Positions 1 through 5,977 of a stretch of 6,071 bases of DNA are shown here, in pieces. How positions within the stretch are numbered: position 1 is the first letter of the stretch; each line of letters opens with the position of its first letter. The notes under the pieces were generated by a model. The model searched no databases. It was given only the letters and a program-made list of their open reading frames with translations, and was not told the origin of the DNA. The translations under genes were made by a program, and so were the position numbers. Source of the DNA: an uncultured Anaerolineaceae bacterium (GTDB lineage Bacteria; Chloroflexota; Anaerolineae; Anaerolineales; Anaerolineaceae). The stretch spans positions 1 through 6,071 of the forward strand of contig CALDSL010000361.1 of assembly GCA_937920255.1 (NCBI GenBank). Direction: 5' to 3'.

Positions 1-880
1 CCTCAAAGCCAAACACGCCGGTGATCATGCCGTTCCAGCGCAGGAAGAACGCCGGATCCTGTAGCAGGGCCGGGAAGAAGCGCAGCGTAAACTGGCTGGC
101 CAGCAGCCCGGTGATGTACACGCCGTAGACGTGGTAAATGGCGTACGGGATGATCGTCAGCAGCGCCATAGCCCACACCTGCCTGCTCTTCAATGCCTGC
201 AGCAGGCTCATGTGTCCCAGGATCAGCCCCAGCCAGGCCGGGGCGATGAAGAACACCGCCACCGATTTGACGAAAATCGCCCAGCCGGCCAGCAAGCCGG
301 CAGCAACCGCCCGCCCCCAGGTGGGACGGCGATACCAGCGCAGCATCCCCCACCACGCTGCTACGATGGATGCGATCATCAGCGGCTCGGGCTGGAAGGA
401 GCGGCTGGCTATGGCCGCGAAGGGCAGGATGAGCATATACGCCAGGGCAATCACCCCGCCGTTGGCGCCGGTGATATCGCGCGCTATCCAATACAAAAAA
501 CCGGCGGCGGCCATCCAGAACAGGATCGAAAAGACGCGCGGGATCCACAGGTACTCCCCGCCCGCGATCTTCCAGCTAAACGCCGCCAGCCGCTCGACGA
601 TGGGCGGCTCGAGCAGCATTTCGGCCTTCCACTGGCGCACGGCCAGCTCGCGCTTCCACTCCGGCGCGTTGTCCAGGTTTTCGTAATACATGCCGCGCGC
701 AATCATCATCGAGTGCAATTGGCGCGTGGGATGAAAATCCAGCGGCGGATCAGTCAGGTCGTACAGGCGGATGCCCAGCCCCAGCGCAAACAACAACACC
801 ACGGCAATGATCGTCCACAGGCGGGAGCGCTCGAATAACACCGGTTGTTCTTCTTCAGCGGGTACAAATACTTGAGCCAT
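1..880 (-). CDS. GT39/ArnT-like membrane glycosyltransferase, N-terminal part (C-terminus beyond left edge)
   Basis: The reading frame is open from the ATG at 878-880 to the left edge, giving 293 codons with no stop. Residues 20-39 form a first membrane segment. A long extracytoplasmic loop follows, with an acidic DFHPTRQ motif at residues 48-54 and EPP at 91-93. Further hydrophobic segments lie at about 113-131, 140-158, 166-179, 190-223 and 236-258. This layout (first loop with a catalytic-type Asp, then many helices) matches GT39/GT83 and PMT_2 enzymes, which move a sugar from a polyprenyl-phosphate donor to a lipid or protein outside the membrane. Acceptor and sugar cannot be read from the sequence. 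The gene starts 13 nt after the stop of the family-2 glycosyltransferase gene, with only a weak purine stretch as ribosome site, so it is probably read from the same transcript. The family is usually over 450 residues, so a third or more is missing here. Confidence 0.8.
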   Translation of the reverse strand, partial: MAQVFVPAEEEQPVLFERSRLWTIIAVVLLFALGLGIRLYDLTDPPLDFHPTRQLHSMMIARGMYYENLDNAPEWKRELAVRQWKAEMLLEPPIVERLAAFSWKIAGGEYLWIPRVFSILFWMAAAGFLYWIARDITGANGGVIALAYMLILPFAAIASRSFQPEPLMIASIVAAWWGMLRWYRRPTWGRAVAAGLLAGWAIFVKSVAVFFIAPAWLGLILGHMSLLQALKSRQVWAMALLTIIPYAIYHVYGVYITGLLASQFTLRFFPALLQDPAFFLRWNGMITGVFGFE

Positions 881-893
881 TCTTCATGCATTC

Positions 894-1838
894 CTATCGG
901 TTCGAAATTCGCGCCTTGCGGCGGCGCAGATACCAGGCACGCAGGCCGTCCACGTTGACCAGCAGGCTGGCGGCGGCGTAGGCCATGCGGTGCGCCTCGG
1001 CCAGCGCAGTGGGCGGGTGACTGGCCAGGCTGCGCAGGTACGCGCGCAGCGCCGGCCCGGGCTGCCCGCCGTCAAGCAGGTAGCGCGCATTCATGCGGTG
1101 CGCCCCGGCCCAGATTCTGCGCCGGTTGCTGGCAAAGCGCCCGGCCAGCGCCGGCTGCGCCTGCATCCACGCCACGATGCGGTAGGCCTCCTGCCCAAAG
1201 GCGGCAGCCTGTGCCACATTCTTGGCTGCGGCATGAAAGCGCGCCGCGGCCAGCGGCGTTGGCAGGTAGTGCATATCACCCTGCTGCGCCACGCGCAGCC
1301 ACAGGTGATGATCCAGCAAAAAGTGATAACTCTCGTCCAGCGGGCCGGCGCGCAGCAGCGCCTCGCGCCGCATGAACACTCCCGGCTGGCCGATGATGCA
1401 GAAACGCATCAGCTCGTCCAACCCCCACGCGCCGTAGCGCATCACGTTGGTGGTCTCGCCCGCCGCGTCGATCGCCAGCACGTCGCCAAACACCAGGGCG
1501 CGCTCGGGGTTCTCCTCCAGCGCGCGCACGGCGGTGGCCAGCGCGCCGGGCAGGTACAGGTCGTCCGAATTCAGCCAGGCAACAAATTTTCCGCGCGCTT
1601 GCGCCAATCCCTTGTTGATCCCATCCGCCTGGCCGCGGTCCTTTTCCGAAACCCACCACGCCAGCCGGCCGGCGTAGCGCCGGATGATCTCCACACTGCC
1701 ATCATTCGATCCGCCATCCACCACCAGCACTTCCATGCCCGGGCAGTCCTGCTCCAGCACGGAGCGCAGCGCCTGCTCCAGGTAGGCAGCCTGGTTGTAG
1801 GAGGGCATCACAATCGAGATCAGCGGGGTTTCGGGCAT
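894..1838 (-). CDS. Family 2 glycosyltransferase (GT-A fold)
   Basis: This is a complete 314-residue protein. The N-terminus is a standard GT2 nucleotide-sugar domain: LISIVMPSYNQ at residues 6-16, the DGGSNDGS loop at 41-48, and LNSDDLYLPG at 89-98, where SDD fills the metal-binding DXD position. It continues with QPGVFMRREAL at 151-161 and DHHLWLRVA at 176-184, in the region of the usual ED/catalytic-base motif. The last 100 or so residues are Ala/Arg-rich and predicted helical without a clear membrane span; I do not recognise a separate domain there. The enzyme should act in the cytoplasm on a lipid-linked or peptide acceptor, adding one sugar from a nucleotide donor. It starts 6 nt after the DUF115 gene, which implies coupled translation. 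Donor sugar is unknown. Identity as GT2 is very secure; role in a surface glycan is inferred from the neighbours. Confidence 0.93.
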   Translation of the reverse strand: MPETPLISIVMPSYNQAAYLEQALRSVLEQDCPGMEVLVVDGGSNDGSVEIIRRYAGRLAWWVSEKDRGQADGINKGLAQARGKFVAWLNSDDLYLPGALATAVRALEENPERALVFGDVLAIDAAGETTNVMRYGAWGLDELMRFCIIGQPGVFMRREALLRAGPLDESYHFLLDHHLWLRVAQQGDMHYLPTPLAAARFHAAAKNVAQAAAFGQEAYRIVAWMQAQPALAGRFASNRRRIWAGAHRMNARYLLDGGQPGPALRAYLRSLASHPPTALAEAHRMAYAAASLLVNVDGLRAWYLRRRKARISNR

Positions 1839-1844
1839 GGCATT

Positions 1845-2660
1845 CTACCCGAACAGGCTCTCGTATGGCACTTTGGGAAATACCGTCAGTTTGCCGCCCA
1901 CCGTGGCGTCCAGCACCTGCCGCCCCGCCGCTTCGTACGCGGCGCGCGCCATGCGGTACGAGCGCTCCGAGGTGTCCAGGTCGGGAAGCTGCCAGCGGAA
2001 ACCCTTGCCGAAATAGGCGGGCGAGAAATGGTTGGGGTCATCACCCTGGCTGACCACGGTGGTGTTGGGCTTGCCCTGGGTGACAAAATTGTGGTCCACG
2101 CCGATCAGGATCACGGTCTGGAAGCCCAGGAAGAAGGCCACCTGCAGCGCGGTATAGGTCACCGTTGCGCCCTCCCACAGCCGGCCGCGCACATCGCGCG
2201 CGAATTTTGGCCCGGTGTAGGTAGTGTAGAGGAAATACAGGTCGTCCGCCGGCTGCAGCCACTTGCGCGCGCGCCACGAGACGAACTTGGGCATGTCCAA
2301 TTGTTGAATATCCTGCGCGCACTGCTCCACCACCAGATCGTTGACCGAGAGGTAGTAGGTGGTAGGAAAACCCATCTCCGGGAAGGCCAGGTAGATGCGG
2401 TTCATGCCCATGCTGTACTCGCCGCGCAGCTTGGTCAGGTCGGTCTGCTTGAGGCTGGGGCCGTTGCCGATGATAAAGCAGCGCTCGCCCTTGCGGCTGT
2501 CCTGCAGCGCGGCCAGGCGATTTCGGGTGTCGCGCCGCCAGGGATGGAAGCTGGCCTGCGGCCAGTCGCGCAGCCGCGCCAGCGCGTCGCGCCCTTCGCG
2601 CGCCGCGTTGAGCAGCGGCGGCGGAAGCGCCTGTTTGACGGTTTCGCGCAGCGTGCTCAT
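1845..2660 (-). CDS. DUF115 / MptE-like Rossmannoid protein of a glycan locus
   Basis: This is a 271-residue protein. The hallmark CFIIGNGPSL lies at residues 61-70, followed by SMGMNRIY at 83-90 and the segment VTYTALQVAFFLGF at 167-180 leading to LIGVDHNF at 185-192. These are the signatures of the DUF115 (MAF_flag10) family, related to 6-hydroxymethylpterin diphosphokinase MptE. The family also includes the Maf proteins that attach nonulosonic acids to flagellin. In polysaccharide loci such stand-alone members are thought to be glycosyl- or phosphotransferases, but the reaction is unproven. I chose the ATG at 2658-2660, which overlaps the stop of the upstream gene as ATGA. The frame stays open to 3131, but that extension is the reverse-frame reading of the SDR gene. 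Presence beside a CMP-sugar-synthetase-like gene makes an acidic-sugar transferase role plausible, though this is inference. Confidence 0.85.
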   Translation of the reverse strand: MSTLRETVKQALPPPLLNAAREGRDALARLRDWPQASFHPWRRDTRNRLAALQDSRKGERCFIIGNGPSLKQTDLTKLRGEYSMGMNRIYLAFPEMGFPTTYYLSVNDLVVEQCAQDIQQLDMPKFVSWRARKWLQPADDLYFLYTTYTGPKFARDVRGRLWEGATVTYTALQVAFFLGFQTVILIGVDHNFVTQGKPNTTVVSQGDDPNHFSPAYFGKGFRWQLPDLDTSERSYRMARAAYEAAGRQVLDATVGGKLTVFPKVPYESLFG

Positions 2661-3424
2661 TCGGTGCTCAACCGGGCGGTCGCGCCGCCGTCCACCACCA
2701 GGGCCTGACCAGTCATAAACGACGATTGGTTCGCATCTGCCAGGAAGTAGATCGCGCTGGCGATCTCGCGCGGCTGGCCCACGCGCCCGTTGACGGTCTT
2801 GCGCGCCAGGTTCTCCAGCCGCTCGTGGATGTTCCCGTCGCCCACGTGGCCGCGGTTCATCCCCGCGCGCAGCATGGGGGTATCCACCGCGCCGGGCAGG
2901 ATGGCATTGACGCGCACATTGTCCGGCGCGAACTCGATCGCCATGGCGCGCGTCAGCGCCAGCAGACCGCCCTTGCTGGCGGCATAGGCGGCGATATTGG
3001 CCGAGGTCTGCACCGCGTGCACCGAGGAAACGTTGACAATCGCCCCGCCCCCGGCGTTCTTGAACAGCGGATAGGCCAGCTTTGCGCCCAGGAACACCGA
3101 GCGCAGGTTGGAGGCCATCACCGCGTCCCATTCTTCCACCGTGGTTTCGATCAGTGGCTTGGTCACCTGGTAAGCAGCGTTGTTGACCACCACGTTTAAA
3201 TAGGAGCGGAAGGCGCGCGCCTGGTCATAGATGCTCTGCAGATTGGCCGGGTCGGCGATATCGAGTTGGATGAACAGCCCGTTTTGCGGGAAATCCGCGC
3301 CAAACGGGTTGCGGTCCACGCCGATCACCGTCCAGCCGGCCTCCGAAAAGATCTGCACCGTGGCCCGGCCAATCCCCCCCGCCGCCCCGGTGATCAACAG
3401 GATTCGTTCAGGATTATTCTGCAT
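2657..3424 (-). CDS. Short-chain dehydrogenase/reductase (classical SDR)
   Basis: This is a 255-residue protein of ordinary classical SDR length. The cofactor motif TGAAGGIG is at residues 12-19, an acidic D37 follows beta-strand 2 (typical of NAD(H) preference), D55 sits in LDIAD, and NNAA is at 81-84. The catalytic tetrad is intact: N106, S134 (NVSS), Y147 and K151 (YAASK). LPGAVDTP at 176-183 and the C-terminal VVDGG complete the fold. It should oxidise or reduce a hydroxyl/keto group on a small substrate, here most likely a sugar or sugar-acid intermediate, in the cytoplasm. The substrate cannot be told from the sequence. The start at 3422-3424 lies 8 nt after the dehydrogenase gene upstream, and its stop overlaps the start of the DUF115 gene. 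In Campylobacter legionaminic-acid clusters an SDR (PtmA) accompanies the CMP-sugar synthetase; the parallel is suggestive only. Confidence 0.93.
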   Translation of the reverse strand: MQNNPERILLITGAAGGIGRATVQIFSEAGWTVIGVDRNPFGADFPQNGLFIQLDIADPANLQSIYDQARAFRSYLNVVVNNAAYQVTKPLIETTVEEWDAVMASNLRSVFLGAKLAYPLFKNAGGGAIVNVSSVHAVQTSANIAAYAASKGGLLALTRAMAIEFAPDNVRVNAILPGAVDTPMLRAGMNRGHVGDGNIHERLENLARKTVNGRVGQPREIASAIYFLADANQSSFMTGQALVVDGGATARLSTE

Positions 3425-3432
3425 CGGTTCTC

Positions 3433-4401
3433 TTACCTCATCAAATCATCCAGATCCTCGCACGGGATCCCCAACCCGTTCAGCAGGTTGCGCACGGTGT
3501 TGAGGTGCACCCGCTCCCATGCCGCCGGACTGGAATTGGAGTTATGCGGCGCGAGCATCACATTGTCCATCGCGCGCAGCGGCGAATCGGCCGGCAGCGG
3601 CTCAAATTCGAACACGTCCAGCGCCGCGCCCCCGATCTGCCCGCTTTGCAGTGCGGCGATCAGTGCGCTCTCTTCCACCACCGGCCCGCGCGCGCAGTTG
3701 ATCAGCACCGAGCCGGGCTGCATATAGGCGAAGGTGGCCGGGTTCATCAAGTGGTGGCTGGTGGGGTTCAGGTCGGTGTTCAGGCTGACATAATCGCTGC
3801 GTTTGAGCAACTCGGGCAGGCTGGTCATCTCCACCCCGTTCTCCAACAGGAAATCGGGCGCAATCGAGACGATGTCATTTCCCAGCAGCTTCATCCCAAA
3901 GGAGCGCGCGCGGCGCAAAACAGCCTTGCCGATGTTGCCCACGCCCACCACGCCCAGCGTGCATTCGCTCAGGCTGCGCCCGGGGATTTTGTCCCACAGG
4001 CCGCCTTTCATGTCACGGTCCATCCACGGCAGGCGGCGCGCGAAGGACAGCATGTAGCCCATCACGCTATCGGCCACCGGCAGGGTGAAGGCATTGGGCG
4101 TGTTGCCAATGCGGATCCCCAGCCGGGTGGCGGCTTCGCGGTCAATCGAGTCGATGCCGGTGCCCCACTTAGAGATGATCTTCAAGCGCGGGGCGCAGCA
4201 TTCCATCACGCGCGCCGTGTAGCGGTCATCGCCGCAGATGGCGCCGTCAAACTGCCCCGCCAGGGCCAGCAGATCGGCTTCTTCCATGCGCTCCTGCACC
4301 TCTCCGGGCAGGATCAGTTCCAGCCCGTAATGTTCGAGGATCGGGCGAAAGCGGTGCATGTAAGGCAAAATATATGGAGCTGTAATTAATACCGTGGGCA
4401 T
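3433..4401 (-). CDS. D-isomer-specific 2-hydroxyacid dehydrogenase (phosphoglycerate dehydrogenase-like)
   Basis: This is a complete 322-residue protein. The substrate-loop motif KWGTGIDSID is at residues 79-88, the NAD-binding GVGNIG at 153-158, and the catalytic residues are R238 (NCARG), E267 (DVFEFEP) and H286 (APHNS). It matches the two-domain D-2-hydroxyacid dehydrogenase family and is short, with no C-terminal ACT regulatory domain as in long SerA proteins. The usual reaction is NAD-linked interconversion of a D-2-hydroxyacid and a 2-keto acid. The residues after the catalytic His (NSNSS) and the Lys-Trp before GTG differ from housekeeping SerA. This gene is also within a glycan operon, so I favour a role in making a glycan precursor over serine synthesis. 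It has a strong ribosome site (GGAGGG, 6 nt before ATG) and is the first gene after the repeat/DUF559 insert, so it may be the head of a separately initiated transcript. Confidence 0.92.
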   Translation of the reverse strand: MPTVLITAPYILPYMHRFRPILEHYGLELILPGEVQERMEEADLLALAGQFDGAICGDDRYTARVMECCAPRLKIISKWGTGIDSIDREAATRLGIRIGNTPNAFTLPVADSVMGYMLSFARRLPWMDRDMKGGLWDKIPGRSLSECTLGVVGVGNIGKAVLRRARSFGMKLLGNDIVSIAPDFLLENGVEMTSLPELLKRSDYVSLNTDLNPTSHHLMNPATFAYMQPGSVLINCARGPVVEESALIAALQSGQIGGAALDVFEFEPLPADSPLRAMDNVMLAPHNSNSSPAAWERVHLNTVRNLLNGLGIPCEDLDDLMR

Positions 4402-4407
4402 GAAGTT

Positions 4408-4426
4408 CCCTCCGCGCCTGATTATA
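4408..4426 (-). promoter_or_regulatory. Shine-Dalgarno and possible -10 box for the dehydrogenase gene
   Basis: Reading the minus strand, a perfect TATAAT occurs at 4421-4426 and GGAGGG at 4408-4413, six bases before the ATG at 4399-4401. The ribosome site is convincing. The -10 is only a candidate: the -35 position falls in a G-rich tract with no TTGACA-like hexamer, and the leader would be only about a dozen nucleotides. Confidence 0.45.
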
Positions 4427-4431
4427 CTCTA

Positions 4432-4453
4432 CCCCCTCCCCTTCCCCTCCCCC
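4432..4453 (-). other. G-quadruplex motif upstream of the dehydrogenase gene
   Basis: On the minus strand four guanine runs are separated by very short A-only loops: G5-A-G4-AA-G4-A-G5. This satisfies the usual intramolecular G4 rule with loops of 1-2 nt, the type expected to be most stable. It covers the -35 region relative to the TATAAT at 4421-4426 and shares its last two runs (4444-4453) with the arm of the adjacent 25-bp hairpin, so the two folds exclude each other. Formation in the cell is inferred. Confidence 0.6.
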
Positions 4454-4501
4454 AAAAATCAAAATCGCAAAAAACAGCGATTTTGATTTTTGGGGGAGGG
4501 G
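4444..4501. repeat. Perfect 25-bp inverted repeat (hairpin), left flank of the DUF559 gene
   Basis: The arms at 4444-4468 and 4477-4501 are exact reverse complements, enclosing the 8-nt loop AAAAAACA. The outer part of the arm (CCTCCCCCAAAAAT) is the same as in the repeats at 4881-5032 on the other side of the DUF559 gene. The inner part (CAAAATCGC) is unique to this copy. The hairpin begins 9 nt after the DUF559 stop. No run of T follows it on either strand, so it is not a standard intrinsic terminator, though it could still stall or protect an RNA end. Confidence 0.93.
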
Positions 4502-4510
4502 TTTCGTTTC

Positions 4511-4867
4511 TCAGGGAGTATCCAGGGTTTCCCGAATTTTCATCAGAACAGCATCGATATTGCTCATCACTTCATGATTCCAAAGGCGAAGCACAGTGTA
4601 ACCTCTTGATTGGAGAAATTTCGTCCGCTCCTCATCATAATCGTGCTGATCCAGATGCTGGACACCGTCCAACTCAATTACCAACTTCCTGCGCGGAGCG
4701 CAAAAATCAACAATATATGGCCCAATCGCATGCTGCCGGCGGAAATGCACATCATCCAACTGTTTCTCCTTTATTACCCGCCATAGCACCTCCTCTGCTT
4801 CCGTAAGGTTGTGACGGTGCAGGTAAGCCAGGCTGTGCGTCTTTGGATCTGTTCGATAATGCGCCAC
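4511..4867 (-). CDS. DUF559 endonuclease-like protein (PD-(D/E)XK / Vsr-like fold)
   Basis: With the GTG start at 4865-4867 the protein has 118 residues, normal for stand-alone DUF559 proteins. Signatures in order are NLTEAEEVLW at residues 20-29, FRRQ at 42-45, IGPYIVDF at 48-55, LVIELDG at 62-68 and H71, then GYTVLRLWNHEV at 89-100. Conserved D54, E65 and D67 fit the metal site of a PD-(D/E)XK nuclease related to very-short-patch-repair endonucleases. Substrate and role of the family are not established. The frame stays open upstream to a TTG at 4943-4945, but those 26 extra codons are largely repeat sequence, so I prefer GTG. The start is uncertain: the repeat's GGAGGAG lies 16 nt upstream, farther than ideal. 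The gene sits between matching palindromes on the same strand as the glycan genes and probably interrupts their operon. It is likely acquired DNA. Confidence 0.85.
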   Translation of the reverse strand: MAHYRTDPKTHSLAYLHRHNLTEAEEVLWRVIKEKQLDDVHFRRQHAIGPYIVDFCAPRRKLVIELDGVQHLDQHDYDEERTKFLQSRGYTVLRLWNHEVMSNIDAVLMKIRETLDTP

Positions 4868-4880
4868 GAGGCCACAACTC

Positions 4881-4933
4881 TTTCTCCTCCCCCAAAAAAT
4901 TGTTCTTGTTTTGGGGGAGCCTTGGAGGGGGTT
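4881..4933. repeat. CCTCCCCCAAAAA palindrome, copy B
   Basis: Its first 27 bases are identical to those of copy A (4977-5003), and the rest differs by a 3-nt length change and a few substitutions, ending in the shared GGAGGGGGTT. The stem is 11 bp (4887-4897 with 4909-4919) around an 11-nt loop. It overlaps the upstream extension of the DUF559 reading frame and on the minus strand carries the purine-rich GGAGGAG. Confidence 0.9.
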
Positions 4934-4969
4934 CTCCTCCCCCAAAAAGGCATTTTTTTCAAAGGAGGG
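4932..4969. repeat. Degenerate palindrome copy C between copies A and B
   Basis: It begins with the same TTCTCCTCCCCCAAAAA as copies A and B, then diverges to GGCATTTTTTTCAAAGGAGGG. The two ends still form an imperfect stem (CCTCC/GGAGG with A/T runs), but the loop sequence TGTTCTT is lost. Copies B, C and A follow one another almost without spacers, giving a short array from 4881 to 5032. Confidence 0.7.
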
Positions 4970-4976
4970 CTGGGTA

Positions 4977-5032
4977 TTTCTCCTCCCCCAAAAAATTGTT
5001 CTTTATTTTTTGGGGGAGGCCGGGAGGGGGTT
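4977..5032. repeat. CCTCCCCCAAAAAAT palindrome, copy A, entering the cytidylyltransferase gene
   Basis: The stem is a perfect 15 bp (4982-4996 with 5005-5019) with the 8-nt loop TGTTCTTT, followed by CCGGGAGGGGGTT. Reading right to left, the cytidylyltransferase frame enters this repeat at 5032 and stops at the TAA in 5003-5005, at the edge of the loop. Its core arm matches the hairpin at 4444-4501 and copies B and C. Confidence 0.92.
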
Positions 5033-5704
5033 CCCCATCCTATGCCTCAACAGCAAATCCGCCACCAGAAAATCCAACTCCTCATCAATGTCCCAGGCTT
5101 CCCCGCGCGGAATCTCGAACATGAGCGGGCGCTCGCCCAGGCGGTTGCGGCGCGCCTCGAGCGTAGCGCGCGAGAAGATGTACACGCACGAATTCTCTTC
5201 GTAGATCGGCGGCAGGTCCTGGGTTTGGAGCAGGATGGCCGGGTTGTGATTCACCGGCCGGGCCAGCGCATCCCACAGCCGCGTCTGCAGCCGGGTGACG
5301 CCGAACAGCGAATCGTAGGCCGGGTAGCGCGCCAGCAGCGCCTGCACCGCGCGCGAAATCGTGGCGCTGCGCAGCAGCGGGTTGGTGCTGTGGGTCTGCA
5401 GGTACAGGTCGGAGGGGAACTGCGCCGTATCGTACAGCAGAATTTCGTTCATGGGGATGTCGTCCGCGCGCAGATGTTCGGGGCGGTCAAGCGTGTGCAC
5501 CTGCGGGAAATGCTGGCGCAGCCCGTCCAGCACCTCTGGGCTGTCGGTATCCACCACCACCCGCGCAATTTCCGGGCAGTCCAGCAGCGATTGGATAATG
5601 TGCTGGTAGAGCGGCCTCCCCGCCAGCGGGCGGTAATTCTTCCCCGGCACGCGCTGCGAATGGTGGCGCATGGGAACAAGAGCGGTAATCACAGGTTGGG
5701 GCAT
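5003..5704 (-). CDS. Acylneuraminate/Kdo-type cytidylyltransferase (NeuA-like)
   Basis: This 233-residue protein of the CMP-sugar synthetase type should join a sugar acid to CMP using CTP in the cytoplasm. The nucleotide-binding signature is ALVPMRHHSQRVPGKN at residues 8-23, a variant of the NeuA IPARxGSKxxPxKN loop. VVVDTDS is at 49-55, LQTHSTNPLLR at 102-112 (NeuA LQPTSPLR), and WDIDEELDF at 204-212, where D205 and D207 match the metal-binding pair. I chose the ATG at 5702-5704 because AGG lies nine bases before it; the in-frame ATG at 5711-5713 has no room for a ribosome site. The last nine codons, NPLPASPKK, and the stop are palindromic repeat sequence, so the original C-terminus has probably been replaced. 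All recognised motifs lie before that point, so activity may be kept. Sugar identity (nonulosonate, Kdo or another acid) is open. Confidence 0.9.
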   Translation of the reverse strand: MPQPVITALVPMRHHSQRVPGKNYRPLAGRPLYQHIIQSLLDCPEIARVVVDTDSPEVLDGLRQHFPQVHTLDRPEHLRADDIPMNEILLYDTAQFPSDLYLQTHSTNPLLRSATISRAVQALLARYPAYDSLFGVTRLQTRLWDALARPVNHNPAILLQTQDLPPIYEENSCVYIFSRATLEARRNRLGERPLMFEIPRGEAWDIDEELDFLVADLLLRHRMGNPLPASPKK

Positions 5705-5736
5705 AAGAGGCATCCTGAATAGAGATAGTAATCTTT

Positions 5737-5742
5737 ATTTTA
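5737..5742 (-). promoter_or_regulatory. Possible -10 element for the cytidylyltransferase gene
   Basis: TAAAAT on the minus strand lies in the only AT-rich stretch upstream of the gene, about 32 bases before the chosen ATG. No good -35 hexamer stands 16-18 bases further up (TTGTCT is about 24 away). This is a weak prediction based on composition and position. Confidence 0.25.
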
Positions 5743-5791
5743 CCGCAAACCAAACCATCGACAGAAAGACAACCCATCTTCCAAAACAGAT

Positions 5792-5859
5792 GTAGGGGTG
5801 AAGCATCTGGTTGACTCCTGGCATATCAAAACCCCGAACGTCCTCCAGATGCTTCACCC
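5792..5859 (+). repeat. REP-like hairpin 1 (GTAG head, CTGG variant)
   Basis: The GTAG at 5792-5795 is followed directly by the arm GGGTGAAGCATCTGG and its exact complement at 5845-5859. The 34-nt loop has no obvious inner stem. The variable Y position is T here and its partner is the matching A, so the two arms have changed together. Confidence 0.8.
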
Positions 5860-5912
5860 GCCCCCAAGGCCATGAACCTTTTCAGCGGATAGAGTAACGT
5901 GCGGCCATCCCC

Positions 5913-5977
5913 GGGTGAAGCATCCGGAGAGAATCACCTCTTCCCCGCCGTGATTCGACCGGATGCTTCACCCCTAC
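5913..5977 (-). repeat. REP-like hairpin 2 (GTAG head on minus strand, CCGG variant)
   Basis: The arms GGGTGAAGCATCCGG (5913-5927) and their complement (5959-5973) enclose a 31-nt loop with an inner 7-bp stem, GAATCAC at 5931-5937 with GTGATTC at 5950-5956. GTAG on the minus strand at 5974-5977 is shared with the stop codon of the transposase-like gene. Confidence 0.8.

Noticed and set aside
3..548. A 181-codon minus-strand frame
   Set aside because: It is a shifted frame inside the GT39-like gene, whose true frame (2-880) is open across the whole stretch and encodes membrane helices.
990..2708. A 572-codon open frame on the plus strand, and other long plus-strand frames at 131-838, 3505-4389 and 4811-5722
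   Set aside because: They lie antisense to genes with intact family motifs, are rich in Arg, Gln, His and Ala as expected for reverse reading of GC-rich genes, and show no recognisable domain.
2661..3131. Upstream extension of the DUF115 reading frame
   Set aside because: The extra 157 codons are an out-of-frame reading of the SDR gene. The ATG at 2658-2660 fits the family N-terminus and the ATGA coupling.
4444..4501. Intrinsic terminator
   Set aside because: The stem is strong, but neither strand has a T-run directly after it, and near-identical palindromes occur in non-terminator positions nearby.
4868..4945. TTG start giving a 144-residue DUF559 protein
   Set aside because: The added residues come mostly from the palindromic repeats and are outside the domain. 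The GTG at 4865-4867 gives a normal-length protein, although the true start remains uncertain.
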